A stretch of 55,670 bases of DNA from Fibrobacteria bacterium (GTDB taxonomy: Bacteria; Fibrobacterota; Fibrobacteria; UBA11236). Below are positions 43,659 to 52,506 of the stretch, in pieces; positions within the stretch are counted from its first letter, which is position 1, and every line of letters begins with the position of its first letter. A program made the position numbers and the translations under genes. The notes below the pieces were generated by a model. The model did not search any database. It was given only the letters and a program-made list of their open reading frames with translations, and had not been told where the DNA came from. The stretch spans positions 1 through 55,670 of the forward strand of contig JADGQO010000130.1 of the NCBI GenBank assembly GCA_017881725.1. Direction: 5' to 3'.

Positions 43659-45262
43659 CACGGTTTTCCGGCCCTCCTTGGGAAGTCGTATACGGTTGGT
43701 TCCCCGCCTTCCACGGAAACCGAATCGCGCCAAATCGGCCGCGACCGCGGATCCTGGATTTCGAGAAGATGTTTGCCGGCGGGGAGATGGATTTCTCCGC
43801 TGGTTGGGTATTGCACGCGGTTGACCAGGACGCGGAAGTCCTTCGGCAATCCCGTCATGATGAGCACTCCGTAAGGCCTTAGCCCCGGCTTACGCGATTG
43901 CGGCGGCGGCGCCTGGGCGGAGGCTTCATCTTCTTGCGACAGTAATTTCAACTCCCGCTCCGCTAGATCGCGGCTTAACTCCGACGGTTGGGGCCGGCTC
44001 CTTTGGGTGTATACCCATGCCGCCACCAAGACAGCGGCCGACATCAGCGCCAGGGTCGCGAACTTTTTCCGTGACGGCGAACCTACTATGCCCGACCAGG
44101 AACGGGAATAGGAGGTTTGCCCCTCGGCGGGCCGGATGTTCAGATCCGGTTGGGAGGATTGCCGCGTGTCCGTCAGGGAGGATTCAATCTCATCGTTGAG
44201 CCGCATCCCCAATTCCTGGAACTTGGCCTGCGCAACGGGATCCTCCGGATCGGCCTCGAGCAATTCCCGGAGCCGCGCGAATGCATCGTCGACTTTGCCG
44301 GTGGATTCGGAGGCCGAGACCATGGCCCACAACCAAGTTCGTTGCTCCTTTTGGATGACGGTTTGCAACGCCTCGCGACCGCCGGCGATGGCGAGCGTGT
44401 TGCCTTGCATGGCCTTGAATCCCTTCAACATCGGATCCAATGATTTGGGCCTCCGCAGCGGATCCAGATCCAAGTAGGGTTTCAGCAATTGACGAACCGC
44501 TACGGGCACGATATCCATTTCGAGAAGCGGAATCCCGGTTTGGATCAGCGCCAGCGTCTCCTCGGAATTCTTGCCCTTGTAAAACCGTCGTCCCAGGAAA
44601 AGTTCCAAAATGACCAGCGCGAGCGCGTAGTATTCCGAAGCCTGGCCGGGTTGACCTTGACCGCGCAGCGTTTCCGGCGGCAGGTAGGCTAGCGTGCCCT
44701 TCAGCGCCGTTCCCAGCGCGTCCGTATGGGAATGAAACAGCGCCCGCGCCATGCCGAGATCCAGGAGTTTGACATGCGCCGACGCGTCGGCCATGAAATT
44801 TTCCGGTTTCAGATCGCGATGATGCACGCCTTTTTGGTGGATGTATTCCACCACTTCCACCATTTGGCGCGCCAAATGGACCTTGAGCGTTTCCGGCAGC
44901 TGCGCGCGCGGGGGTCGCACGCGAGTTACCGTAACTTCAGTGTTACCGAGCTGGACTTCCTTCGGCAAATCGGCGATTTTTCCCAAGTCCACGCCCTGCA
45001 CGAACTCCATCACCAGGTAGTAGAATTTGCCTTCGCTGCCATAGTCGAATATCGGCACCAGGGATGGATGGATCAAGGACGCGCACAATTTGGCCTCGCG
45101 CTCGAAACGCCGGATGTCCTCATCATTGCCGATGGTGCTCAACTTCAGCCGCTTGATGGCGACCAGCCGATCCAGGCTCACCTGCCGGGCCCGGAAGATC
45201 TCGGCTTCGCCGCCTTCCCCGCGCAGTGTCCAGTCGCTGTAATCCGCCGTGGAAAACGCCAT
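43658..45262 (-). CDS. Membrane Ser/Thr protein kinase with C-terminal PEGA-like domain
   Basis: The 534-aa protein has a Hanks-type kinase domain (residues ~10-285): a glycine loop GEGGEAEIF, the ATP lysine in VAIKRL (Lys37), the catalytic loop HRDLKPEN (His148-Asn155) and a DLG triplet (168-170) in place of DFG. A linker to residue ~400 precedes one membrane helix (FATLALMSAAVLVAAWVY), and the exterior part ends in a PEGA-like domain (ILITGLP-type, read as VLIMTGLPKDFRVLVNRV). The ATG immediately follows the TPR gene stop, and its own stop overlaps the activator gene. It probably phosphorylates a protein bound by the activator's FHA domain. Confidence 0.94.
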   Translation of the reverse strand: MAFSTADYSDWTLRGEGGEAEIFRARQVSLDRLVAIKRLKLSTIGNDEDIRRFEREAKLCASLIHPSLVPIFDYGSEGKFYYLVMEFVQGVDLGKIADLPKEVQLGNTEVTVTRVRPPRAQLPETLKVHLARQMVEVVEYIHQKGVHHRDLKPENFMADASAHVKLLDLGMARALFHSHTDALGTALKGTLAYLPPETLRGQGQPGQASEYYALALVILELFLGRRFYKGKNSEETLALIQTGIPLLEMDIVPVAVRQLLKPYLDLDPLRRPKSLDPMLKGFKAMQGNTLAIAGGREALQTVIQKEQRTWLWAMVSASESTGKVDDAFARLRELLEADPEDPVAQAKFQELGMRLNDEIESSLTDTRQSSQPDLNIRPAEGQTSYSRSWSGIVGSPSRKKFATLALMSAAVLVAAWVYTQRSRPQPSELSRDLAERELKLLSQEDEASAQAPPPQSRKPGLRPYGVLIMTGLPKDFRVLVNRVQYPTSGEIHLPAGKHLLEIQDPRSRPIWRDSVSVEGGEPTVYDFPRRAGKP

Positions 45263-45943
45263 TCAGGAACCGGATATCTTTTTAATCGCCGCTTCCACGC
45301 GCTTGAGGATGGCCTGGTCGTTGGGATTCAGGCTGAGCGCCTGCTTCCAGGTCACCAACGCCGCGTCCTCCTGCCCCGATTCCCAGAGCACATTGCCCAG
45401 GTTAAGGTAGGCGCTGATGAACGCCGGGTCCACCGCCAGCAAGTATTCGAAAGTCTCTTGGGCTTCCTTGTATTTGCCCTGGCTGTATGCAACGATGCCG
45501 GCCAGGTTGAGGACGTACTTGTTTTTTGGATCGATGCTTCGGGCCTGATTCAGGTAGGTCTGGGCCAGGGAAAATTTGCCTTGGAGGTAAAGTTTGTTCG
45601 CCAGGTGGAACAAGGCGATGGCGTAATTGTCGGCGAATGATCCGACCTGCCCCAGTTTGGCGCAAATCTCGTACGCCTTGACGACTCCGGTCCAATCCTC
45701 CAGCCTGTCCTCTCCCAGGGCTTTGCGGCTGAGACTGAGTTCTTGCAGCACCAGGGCGTATCCGAAACGGGCCTCGAACGATCCGGGATCGGCGTCCAAC
45801 GCGGACTCGAAGAGCCGCTGGGCGCGGGCGAAATCGCCGACGCGGTAGCTTTCCTGGGCGCGCCGCAAATCGCCGCCGCAGCCGCACAGGATTAGCGCGG
45901 CCGCCGCCGAGACGATGATGAAATTGGATCTCATGGTCACCAT
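45263..45943 (-). CDS. TPR-repeat lipoprotein
   Basis: The 226-aa protein has a signal peptide with a lipobox near LILCGC (Cys20 or Cys22), then tetratricopeptide repeats, for example YRVGDFARAQRLFESALDAD, then FSLAQTYLNQARSIDPKN, then YKEAQETFEYLLAVDPAF, with a final NPNDQAI turn. TPR arrays bind other proteins. The start at 45943 (MVTMRSN) is chosen for the signal peptide; 45934 and 45988 are alternatives. Its stop is directly joined to the kinase ATG. It likely acts in the periplasm, possibly as a sensor partner of the kinase exterior domain. Confidence 0.85.
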   Translation of the reverse strand: MVTMRSNFIIVSAAAALILCGCGGDLRRAQESYRVGDFARAQRLFESALDADPGSFEARFGYALVLQELSLSRKALGEDRLEDWTGVVKAYEICAKLGQVGSFADNYAIALFHLANKLYLQGKFSLAQTYLNQARSIDPKNKYVLNLAGIVAYSQGKYKEAQETFEYLLAVDPAFISAYLNLGNVLWESGQEDAALVTWKQALSLNPNDQAILKRVEAAIKKISGS

Positions 45944-45992
45944 GCAATCGCTGGAAAGCCCCGTCGAACCTGCCGAGGGCGCCGCCAAGTGT

Positions 45993-48326
45993 TCAACCTA
46001 GAATCAGCAAGACCCACTCCCGGGTCAATCGCAATTTTTCGCTTTCCAAAGCCTCGCAAGCTTTGTCCACCGTGGGCTGGATATCGGTCAGCAATTCCAA
46101 GAGCCGAGCCTCCAACCCCGACGCGCCCTGGGATTGTTCGTACACGCCCTTGACCTCCGACATGAAACCCTTCTCGCATCCCGAGACCCAGCCGGTGCGC
46201 AATTCCAGGTTGCGGGGCCGGGGAATGAGCCGGCTGGATTTAAAGGAACCGGATATCTCGGCGTATTTGCGCACCATGGCATGGCGCCATTCCGGCGTGA
46301 GTCTGGACATGAGCGTCAGAGCGGTCTCCAGGTCGTCGATGGGCGCTTGCATCAAGGTTTGCTTGGAAGCCCATAGGAACGCGCAATAGGTCAGGAACGG
46401 ATCGCTATAGCCCAAGGTGGACAACGACTCCGATGAGGGAAACCGCAGGCTGCCGTCGAGATCGAATTGCGCGACCGTGCCTTTGCCTCGGGTGGTCATC
46501 ATTTCATGTCCCAGAAACAGCGTCCCCAAAAAAATCTTGATCAGGACTTCATCTATGCCGCCGCCGTCCGAGAAGTGGATGGTGTCGCGGCCGTCCAATC
46601 CTTCGCGGCCTGCAACGAGGCCCATGCGGGAATCGGGTTTCCGGTCACGGAGCCGGAACCGGGACGTTTTGAAGTCGGGTTGGAAATTATACAGCGACTC
46701 CACCAGGCACTCCAAGGAAGCCTGGAAGACGAGATAATCCATTCCAAACGCTTCCTGAATGGCTTCCGCCACGGGAATCGGCAAGCCCAGGCGAACGCGC
46801 ACCTCCTCGGATTGCAGCAGGCGCGCCAAGCGGTTGGCGCAGCGTCCACCGGAAGGGGTCAGACCGAACGCCATGCAGGTATCCAACGCGCGGACCTTGG
46901 ACAATTGCGAAGCCAGGGATTTGAAAACCGGGGATTTGGCGGAAAGCTTTTTACGGATTCTACCCAGTAAGCCGTCCCAGGCGGACAACTGGTTTTCATA
47001 CTCCTCGACGGAAATGCCGGCGATTACGGCTGCGGCGGGCAGGCCGGGAGGCGGGAGCTGGAAGGCTTGCGTCGACTCGTCCTGGGGGGCGGTCAGGGCG
47101 GACAGGGCGGGCATTTGGGTGGTTTTCATGCCTTTGGCCAGTTGGCTGGCGCGTTGGATGGCCGTGATGTAATCGAAGCGCGCTTGCTGACGATCCTGGG
47201 TAACGCGCGCGGCCGAGCGGCGCTCCCCCTGAAGCAATTGGTTAAAGTGCCCGAGTATGGATTGGATTTGCTGATCCTTGTGCGCGTCCTGTTGTTGGAT
47301 TTTGTGCACCAGGGCGTCGGAGAGGGTCTCCAGGGCGCGTTCCACGGAAACTTCAGCTCGAGAAAGTTTGGCGCCTGCGGCCATCACCAACTCCACGGCC
47401 GAATAGGTTCCGCCCTGTAATGCGAATCCTTCCGCCGTCAGGCTATCCGGCATCAACAGGGTCAATTCCGATCCGAAGGTGCCCACGCTGCGCAGCCACT
47501 CGACCAAATCCTCGTGGTACAACCCGGTATCGTCTAGTACCAATTCCTTCACCATGGACATGGTGGGGTTCGTCACGCTGCGGTTGAAAAGCACCGTGCG
47601 CGCGCCCAGGAACACGTCCATGGGACTGACCTGGAATTCCAAGCGACCCGCGCTTTGCTGGTTGAAGCGCGCGGCCAAATCCACGACCTGCAAGGTGACG
47701 GATATGGAAAGCGACGGAGCCTCGCGGACACCGCCGATTAAGGGCTGGCGGGCGGCGCGGGAAATGAGCCGGAACAAATCGGCCAATCCCCTAAAGGTGG
47801 TGGGATGGTTCGTGTCCAACAAATCCAAATACCGTTTCACCATGGAGGGATCGAATACATCCCCGTCCTTGCGCCCCTGGGTGAGCCTGCGCGCGAAGGC
47901 ATGGAAGGCGCCTTTTTCCGAAGCCGTGACGAAAGTTTGCCGGGTTTGATCCAAATCCGCCGCTTGCCGCAGCAATCCCAAATAAGCGCCCAAGGCATAG
48001 GCCGGCTCGTTGAACTTGAGCTGCGCCTCCATTTCGGCAATGAATTGATGGGAAGGAGGAGAACCCAGGCGTCCGAACTGATCTTTGCGCAATTGCAGGA
48101 ATTTGTAAATGTCGTCGTCGAGTTTCTGCCACTCGTCGATTTTGGTTTCCGCGGGATCCAGGTAATCAGCCGCCGTGCCCGGGCGCATCAAGGCCCGATT
48201 ACGCTGCCTGGGTCCGGTCGCCATGCCCACTTCGAGGGGCTCCAGCTTGGCCGGGACCGAAGCGTTGCGCGAAAGCGCGGAGGCTTTGCGGATGATTTCC
48301 TGCGTTTCCTTAAAGCCGATTGCCAC
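45993..48326 (-). CDS. 777-aa protein of unknown function, first gene of the kinase operon
   Basis: I recognise no family. The protein has no signal peptide or membrane helix, so it should be cytoplasmic. It is largely helical with a Gln- and Lys-rich segment in the middle (HKIQQQDAHKDQQIQSILGH). A C-terminal domain contains FLGTLFLGHEMMTTRGKG, whose GHEMM pattern has a His-Glu pair but not a full HExxH motif. The start is a GTG at 48326 with AAGGAG eight bases upstream. As the leading gene of a kinase/FHA-activator operon it could be the kinase substrate or a scaffold; that is inference. Confidence 0.8.
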   Translation of the reverse strand: MAIGFKETQEIIRKASALSRNASVPAKLEPLEVGMATGPRQRNRALMRPGTAADYLDPAETKIDEWQKLDDDIYKFLQLRKDQFGRLGSPPSHQFIAEMEAQLKFNEPAYALGAYLGLLRQAADLDQTRQTFVTASEKGAFHAFARRLTQGRKDGDVFDPSMVKRYLDLLDTNHPTTFRGLADLFRLISRAARQPLIGGVREAPSLSISVTLQVVDLAARFNQQSAGRLEFQVSPMDVFLGARTVLFNRSVTNPTMSMVKELVLDDTGLYHEDLVEWLRSVGTFGSELTLLMPDSLTAEGFALQGGTYSAVELVMAAGAKLSRAEVSVERALETLSDALVHKIQQQDAHKDQQIQSILGHFNQLLQGERRSAARVTQDRQQARFDYITAIQRASQLAKGMKTTQMPALSALTAPQDESTQAFQLPPPGLPAAAVIAGISVEEYENQLSAWDGLLGRIRKKLSAKSPVFKSLASQLSKVRALDTCMAFGLTPSGGRCANRLARLLQSEEVRVRLGLPIPVAEAIQEAFGMDYLVFQASLECLVESLYNFQPDFKTSRFRLRDRKPDSRMGLVAGREGLDGRDTIHFSDGGGIDEVLIKIFLGTLFLGHEMMTTRGKGTVAQFDLDGSLRFPSSESLSTLGYSDPFLTYCAFLWASKQTLMQAPIDDLETALTLMSRLTPEWRHAMVRKYAEISGSFKSSRLIPRPRNLELRTGWVSGCEKGFMSEVKGVYEQSQGASGLEARLLELLTDIQPTVDKACEALESEKLRLTREWVLLILG

Positions 48327-48605
48327 CCGAATGCTCCTTGCACGCCGCGCCTTTACCCCTAAAGGCGGACCCGGACGAATCGTTCAAATATAGCTTCCCA
48401 TAACTTACCCTTCGACTGCAAACCCGGCCCGAGCAGCGGACAGAATTTTTTCTCCGCCATCGGACCGGGGATTTTTCCGAAGGCCTCAAAAAGCCCATGG
48501 TCACGCTGAGACTTGCCGGTTCCGAACGCGCGGAATCGACCCCTCACCCTGGCCCGATCCAAATTGGCAAGACCCATCATTTTGGCTAATTTGCTTGGCT
48601 TCCGT

Positions 48606-49661
48606 ATGATCATCCCATTGCATCCCCGCCTCGCCGCGGCCGAACTCAAAGAGCTGGAAGAAATCGCCGGCGAATTCGGCGTGCGCATCCAGCCGATACA
48701 CGGCAACGAACGTTCCATCTATGCCATCCTCGGCGATGAGACCTCGCAGGATTTGATCAACCGGATCGAGGGGCTGCCATACATCGAACGCGTCGACAGG
48801 ATTCAGTCCCCGTACAAGCTCATGTCGCGCGAAAGCAAACTCAGCCATCATCGGGTCATGGTGGGCAAGAAAAGCCTGCCGGGTGATTTCTGCGTGATCG
48901 CCGGGCATTGCACCATCGATCCGAACAACAAACAGCTTTTCCTGGAAACGGCCATGGCCGTGAAGGAAGCCGGCGCGGATATGCTTCGCGGCGGAGTCTG
49001 GAAACCGCGCACCTCGCCGCATTCGTTCCAGGGCGATGCCCGGAGCCTCGATATTTTACTGGAAGCGCGCGCGCAAACGGGGCTTCCCGTAAACACTGAA
49101 GTAATGGATTTCGATCAGCTCAAGCTGTGCGTCGAGGCCAAGGTGGACTCGCTGCAAATCGGCGCTCGCAGCGCCTTGAACTATCGGTTGCTGCAACAAG
49201 TCGGCGAAATGACCAAGGACACCCAGACCAAGGTGCTTTTGAAACGCAGCATGCATATGGGTCCGGTATCGGAATTCATTCTGGCCGCCGAATATATCGT
49301 GGCGCAAGGCAACCCGAACGTCATGCTGTGCCCGCGCGGCACGGTCCCCACCATCGAGGGCTTCCGCAACTCGCCGGATGAAAGCATCACTTTGCTGCTG
49401 AAAGAGCGCACCTGGGCGCCGGTCGTAGTGGATCCATCGCATAGCGTCGGCAAAGCCGTGTACGTGCCCTTTGCCTGCCTGGCCGCCGCCGCGTACGGCG
49501 CCGACGGCATCGTGGTGGAAACGCATTGCCAGCCCAAACGCGGCATGGGCGACGACCCCAAGCAAGCCATCACGCCGGACGTACTTGCCCAGTTGATTCG
49601 TGATACGCGGCAAATCCACGCCAGCGCAGCGCGTTACGCCCCCAAGGCCGCCGCGACGTGA
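48606..49661 (+). CDS. aroF: 3-deoxy-7-phosphoheptulonate synthase (DAHP synthase, KDO8PS-like type)
   Basis: It condenses phosphoenolpyruvate with erythrose-4-phosphate, the first step of the shikimate pathway. The 351-aa protein has the AroFalpha/KdsA-like barrel: FCVIAGHCTIDPN, GADMLRGGVWKPRTSPHSFQG, LQIGARS, VLLKRSMHM, VVVDPSHSVGK and GIVVETHCQPKRGMGD. The ~70-residue N-terminal domain (LHPRLAAAELKELEEIAGEF) resembles the regulatory ferredoxin-like domain of such enzymes. The ATG at 48606 is chosen as it starts that domain; a further 31 open codons upstream are not family-like. The stop overlaps the helicase start. Confidence 0.93.
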   Translation: MIIPLHPRLAAAELKELEEIAGEFGVRIQPIHGNERSIYAILGDETSQDLINRIEGLPYIERVDRIQSPYKLMSRESKLSHHRVMVGKKSLPGDFCVIAGHCTIDPNNKQLFLETAMAVKEAGADMLRGGVWKPRTSPHSFQGDARSLDILLEARAQTGLPVNTEVMDFDQLKLCVEAKVDSLQIGARSALNYRLLQQVGEMTKDTQTKVLLKRSMHMGPVSEFILAAEYIVAQGNPNVMLCPRGTVPTIEGFRNSPDESITLLLKERTWAPVVVDPSHSVGKAVYVPFACLAAAAYGADGIVVETHCQPKRGMGDDPKQAITPDVLAQLIRDTRQIHASAARYAPKAAAT

Positions 49662-50977
49662 CCGCCGGAGGAACGTCCTCCTTCGCCTCCTTGTTGGGCA
49701 GGCATTCCGATCCGAAATTCCTCCCGGCTTTGGAACGATTGGGTTTCCAAAAGCCTACCGTCGTGCAAACGGCCGCGTTGCCCAAAGCCATGGCGGGAGA
49801 AAGTTTCCGCGCCTTGGCGCCGACGGGGACTGGAAAAACCCTGGTTTATTTACTGCCAATCTGGGCCTTGCAACTCCAGCGGCATGCAAACTCGGCGGCC
49901 TCCCGAGGAAAAAAACCGGTTGGCAAACACGCAGCCGCGCGCGCCGCCACCGAGCCGAGCGCGTCCTTGGTACTCCTGCCTACGCGCGAATTGGCCTACC
50001 AGGTATCACAGATGTTACAGGACCTGGACCCGGATTTGCGGGACGGCCTGGCGCTGGCTATCGGCGGGCACGCCAAGGACAGCCAGATGCGGATGTTGGC
50101 CGGTGGATGGGATACCCTGATCGCGACCCCCGGACGCCTTTTGGACCTCATGGCTTCGAAAGCCGTTTCCCTCGCGGGCGTGCGCCTGCTGGTGCTGGAT
50201 GAGTTCGACAAATTGCTGGGAATGGGATTCGCTGAACAACTCAGTTTAATCTTGAGGCAGGTGCCGGAAGACTCCCAGAAACTGCTTTTTTCCGCCACCG
50301 ATCCCGAGGAAAACGCAACCGATGCATCGATGCCGCCTGGGCTGGGCTCCTTGCAAGGATTGGCGCGGCTCTCGGTCGATCGCGAAGCCGGGACACGCGT
50401 CATGGAAGAAGCCTTCTTCCTGCTCAAAACCGATCGGAAAAAAGGCGATTTGCTGCTGGCGGAACTGGCGCGGACCAAAGGCCAGGCGATTGTCTTCGTC
50501 GGCAACCGCGAGAAGGCGAACCACTTGCACGGTCTATTGAAAATCAAGGGGGTAACCTCCCTGATACTGCACGGCCATCTTCCGCAAGCCGATCGCGCCG
50601 CCGCCTATCGCGATTTCCGGGAAGGCGGATTCCGCGTGCTGGTCGCGACCGATCTGGCCTCGCGCGGCCTCGACATGCCCGCCGTGGATTTGATCGTCAA
50701 TTATGATTTACCCAAACACTTCAAGGATTATGTCCACCGCACCGGACGCGCGGCGCGGCGCGGGCGCGCGGGACGCACGGCCAGCTTCGCCGGTCCGCAG
50801 GAATACATACCCATGCGTAACCTTGAAAAAGAATTCCCCGTCGTAATTCCATTCGCGGAAGGATTCGACCATCGGGATCCCTGGTTCCGGGATGCCAAAC
50901 GGATTCACGATCAAAAAGTGAAATTAGAGGAAAAGCGCGAATCCATTCGCAAACAACAAGGCCTCGATCCTAAATAG
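49658..50977 (+). CDS. DEAD-box-type RNA helicase
   Basis: The 439-aa protein shows the helicase motifs in order: Q motif with PTVVQ, motif I APTGTGKT (54-61), PTRELA, TPGRLLD, motif II as DEFD rather than DEAD, motif III SAT, motif V ATDLASRGLDMP and motif VI HRTGRAARRG. It remodels RNA, for instance in ribosome assembly or decay. It has no long C-terminal RNA-binding domain. The GTG start at 49658 overlaps the DAHP synthase stop (GTGA), an unusual pairing that implies co-expression. Confidence 0.95.
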   Translation: MTAGGTSSFASLLGRHSDPKFLPALERLGFQKPTVVQTAALPKAMAGESFRALAPTGTGKTLVYLLPIWALQLQRHANSAASRGKKPVGKHAAARAATEPSASLVLLPTRELAYQVSQMLQDLDPDLRDGLALAIGGHAKDSQMRMLAGGWDTLIATPGRLLDLMASKAVSLAGVRLLVLDEFDKLLGMGFAEQLSLILRQVPEDSQKLLFSATDPEENATDASMPPGLGSLQGLARLSVDREAGTRVMEEAFFLLKTDRKKGDLLLAELARTKGQAIVFVGNREKANHLHGLLKIKGVTSLILHGHLPQADRAAAYRDFREGGFRVLVATDLASRGLDMPAVDLIVNYDLPKHFKDYVHRTGRAARRGRAGRTASFAGPQEYIPMRNLEKEFPVVIPFAEGFDHRDPWFRDAKRIHDQKVKLEEKRESIRKQQGLDPK

Positions 50978-51137
50978 CGCTTGAAGAACAACTTTCCATC
51001 GGGCATTGTCCTAGGGACGGTTGATTCAAGGCTAAAACCGGATTCCCAATTTCAATAACACCCACACAACCCCTTGGATTTAAAACAAATCCGACTCGCC
51101 GGACACTCCCGAGATTCCAGCTTTTAACTTTATCATG

Positions 51138-51175
51138 ATGGTGAAAGGAACAAAGAGTTCCGTACCATTTTTTTT
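51138..51175 (+). terminator. Rho-independent terminator of the DAHP synthase-helicase unit
   Basis: Two stacked helices, ATGGT/ACCAT enclosing GGAAC/GTTCC (51138-51168), are followed by a run of eight Ts. It lies 160 bases after the helicase stop. Confidence 0.8.
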
Positions 51176-51202
51176 CAGGAGCAAAAAAAGCAAATTTCTT
51201 TT

Positions 51203-51230
51203 TTGTGATTTTCGAAGTGCGGAGTATATT
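51203..51230 (+). promoter_or_regulatory. Candidate promoter of the small RNA
   Basis: TTGTGA (51203-51208), a 16-bp spacer, then TATATT (51225-51230), matching the housekeeping consensus at 4 of 6 and 5 of 6 positions. Start of transcription would be near 51237. It lies just after one terminator and before another. Confidence 0.5.
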
Positions 51231-51236
51231 TATCGC

Positions 51237-51320
51237 ATACCCTCGATTAGTGTCCGTTGCGCGGGTAATAACGGCCTAATCACTAACGGCGGCTCCGTAA
51301 GGAGCCGCCGTCCTCTTTTA
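51237..51320 (+). ncRNA. Candidate small RNA, about 80 nt
   Basis: Between the terminator at 51138-51175 and the end of the DsbA-like gene lies a self-contained unit. It starts from the promoter at 51203-51230. A stem-loop follows, GATTAG (51245-51250) plus CCGTT (51254-51258) pairing with AACGG (51270-51274) plus CTAATC (51276-51281). It ends in a terminator hairpin with an 11-bp stem (51286-51296 with 51301-51311) and CCTCTTTTA. No family was recognised. An overlapping 65-codon ORF (51135-51332) crosses both terminators and is unlikely to be real. Confidence 0.5.
51286..51320 (+). terminator. Rho-independent terminator (end of candidate sRNA)
   Basis: ACGGCGGCTCC, loop GTAA, GGAGCCGCCGT, then CCTCTTTTA. 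The stem is very stable. The tail is T-rich only on the + strand, so it most likely ends rightward transcription rather than the minus-strand gene beyond. Confidence 0.75.
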
Positions 51321-51390
51321 AAGACTGCTTAAAGCGAATCCCTTGCGGAGGCGGCGGAATGTTTCAGGCGCAATGAAGCGAGCCTGTGAA

Positions 51391-52086
51391 TCAATGGATA
51401 AGTTTGGTGAAGTACTCGAGGGAACGGTCTTGCGCCAAGCGGCCATTGACGAAAATCGTAGGCGTGCCTTCCACTCCGATTTTGCGGCCCAGGGCGACAT
51501 CCTCGTCCAAGATTTTATTCACCTCCGGAGTCAGCGCCATGTCTTGCTTGAAGCGCGCCATGTCGAGACCCAATTCCTTGGCTACGGATAGATAAACCGA
51601 ATCCTTCAATTCCCGGAAATGCGGCGCGACCTTGTAACGGAATTCGAAAAACTTCCCTTGCTTCCCGGCCGCAATGGCCGCCGCCGCCGCCGCGCGCGAC
51701 TGCGGATGGAAACTGAGCGGGAAATTCTTGTAAACGATTCTCACGTCCTTGGGATACGCCCGCGAAAGGGAATCCAAGATCGGCGCGAATTGCGAGCAGT
51801 ACGGGCATTGCAAATCGGAAAACTCGACGATGGTCAGCGCGGCCTTTTCGGGACCGGAAGTAAATGACGTTCCCGTCGGGATGTCTTTCGGCAAGGTATC
51901 CGCCGGCGGACGCCAGCCCATGCGCATGGCCATGAACTCATTTTTTTCCTGCATGGCGCCCAGCACCTTGAGGATGGAATCCTGCTTGGCTTCGAGTCGG
52001 CTGAGGCGGTTGTCGACGCCGGGCGAACTGCAATGGACCATCAGGAGCGCCAAGGGCGCGAACAAAACCAGGAATCGAGTCGACAT
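51391..52086 (-). CDS. DsbA-like thiol:disulfide protein, putative lipoprotein
   Basis: The 231-aa protein starts with a lipoprotein signal (LVLFAPLALLMVHC, Cys19), then a short coiled coil (residues ~25-50), then a DsbA/thioredoxin fold with active site CPYC (94-97, in FSDLQCPYCSQF) and the cis-Pro loop VEGTPTIFVNG. Proteins of this type (Thioredoxin_4) act as periplasmic oxidoreductases or reductases. AAGGAG lies before the ATG. No DsbB is nearby. Confidence 0.93.
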   Translation of the reverse strand: MSTRFLVLFAPLALLMVHCSSPGVDNRLSRLEAKQDSILKVLGAMQEKNEFMAMRMGWRPPADTLPKDIPTGTSFTSGPEKAALTIVEFSDLQCPYCSQFAPILDSLSRAYPKDVRIVYKNFPLSFHPQSRAAAAAAIAAGKQGKFFEFRYKVAPHFRELKDSVYLSVAKELGLDMARFKQDMALTPEVNKILDEDVALGRKIGVEGTPTIFVNGRLAQDRSLEYFTKLIH

Positions 52087-52173
52087 ACCGTCTCCTTAAT
52101 GAGGGGTTCCGCGAGCACAAATTATAAATCTTCGCCATGCGGGGCAGCCCGGCCAAAATGTTACTTTTAGCCC

Positions 52174-52506
52174 ATGCTGCGGTTTCTGCTCAGCGCCATC
52201 TCCACCATTTCCATGGTCGCCAGCGGATTCCTCCTGTGGCGTTCAGATTTCTTCCCGGGAAAATTGCCGCATGGCATCGGCGCCTGGATCGCGGCATTTT
52301 TCAGCTTATTTCATGATCCGTTTGCGGCCATGTTTATATATGGCTTCACGCTGCTAATCGTCATGGGTTCCTGGTTCATCACGGAAATCGTCCTGAGCCT
52401 GGCCTATTCCTGCGTCGCTGCGGCGTTGTCCTTCCTATGCCTGCTGGGATTTTTGTCGGTGCATTATCCCCCCATCTACCAATACCTCCAAGCCCTGGCC
52501 AAATGA
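52174..52506 (+). CDS. Small membrane protein
   Basis: The 110-aa product has three hydrophobic helices (residues ~5-22, ~48-70, ~76-98) and no known family. Its stop overlaps the start of the ArsC-like gene (ATGA), so the two are co-translated. It is divergent from the DsbA-like lipoprotein gene with 87 bp between the start codons, a region likely to hold promoters for both. Confidence 0.7.
   Translation: MLRFLLSAISTISMVASGFLLWRSDFFPGKLPHGIGAWIAAFFSLFHDPFAAMFIYGFTLLIVMGSWFITEIVLSLAYSCVAAALSFLCLLGFLSVHYPPIYQYLQALAK

Noticed and set aside
48327-48605. Sigma-54 promoter for the kinase operon itself
   Set aside because: No TGGCAC-N5-TTGC match was found in the divergent region upstream of 48326.
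51135-51332. 65-codon ORF on the + strand
   Set aside because: It runs across two terminators and the candidate sRNA, has low-complexity Lys/Phe/Ser content and no convincing family.
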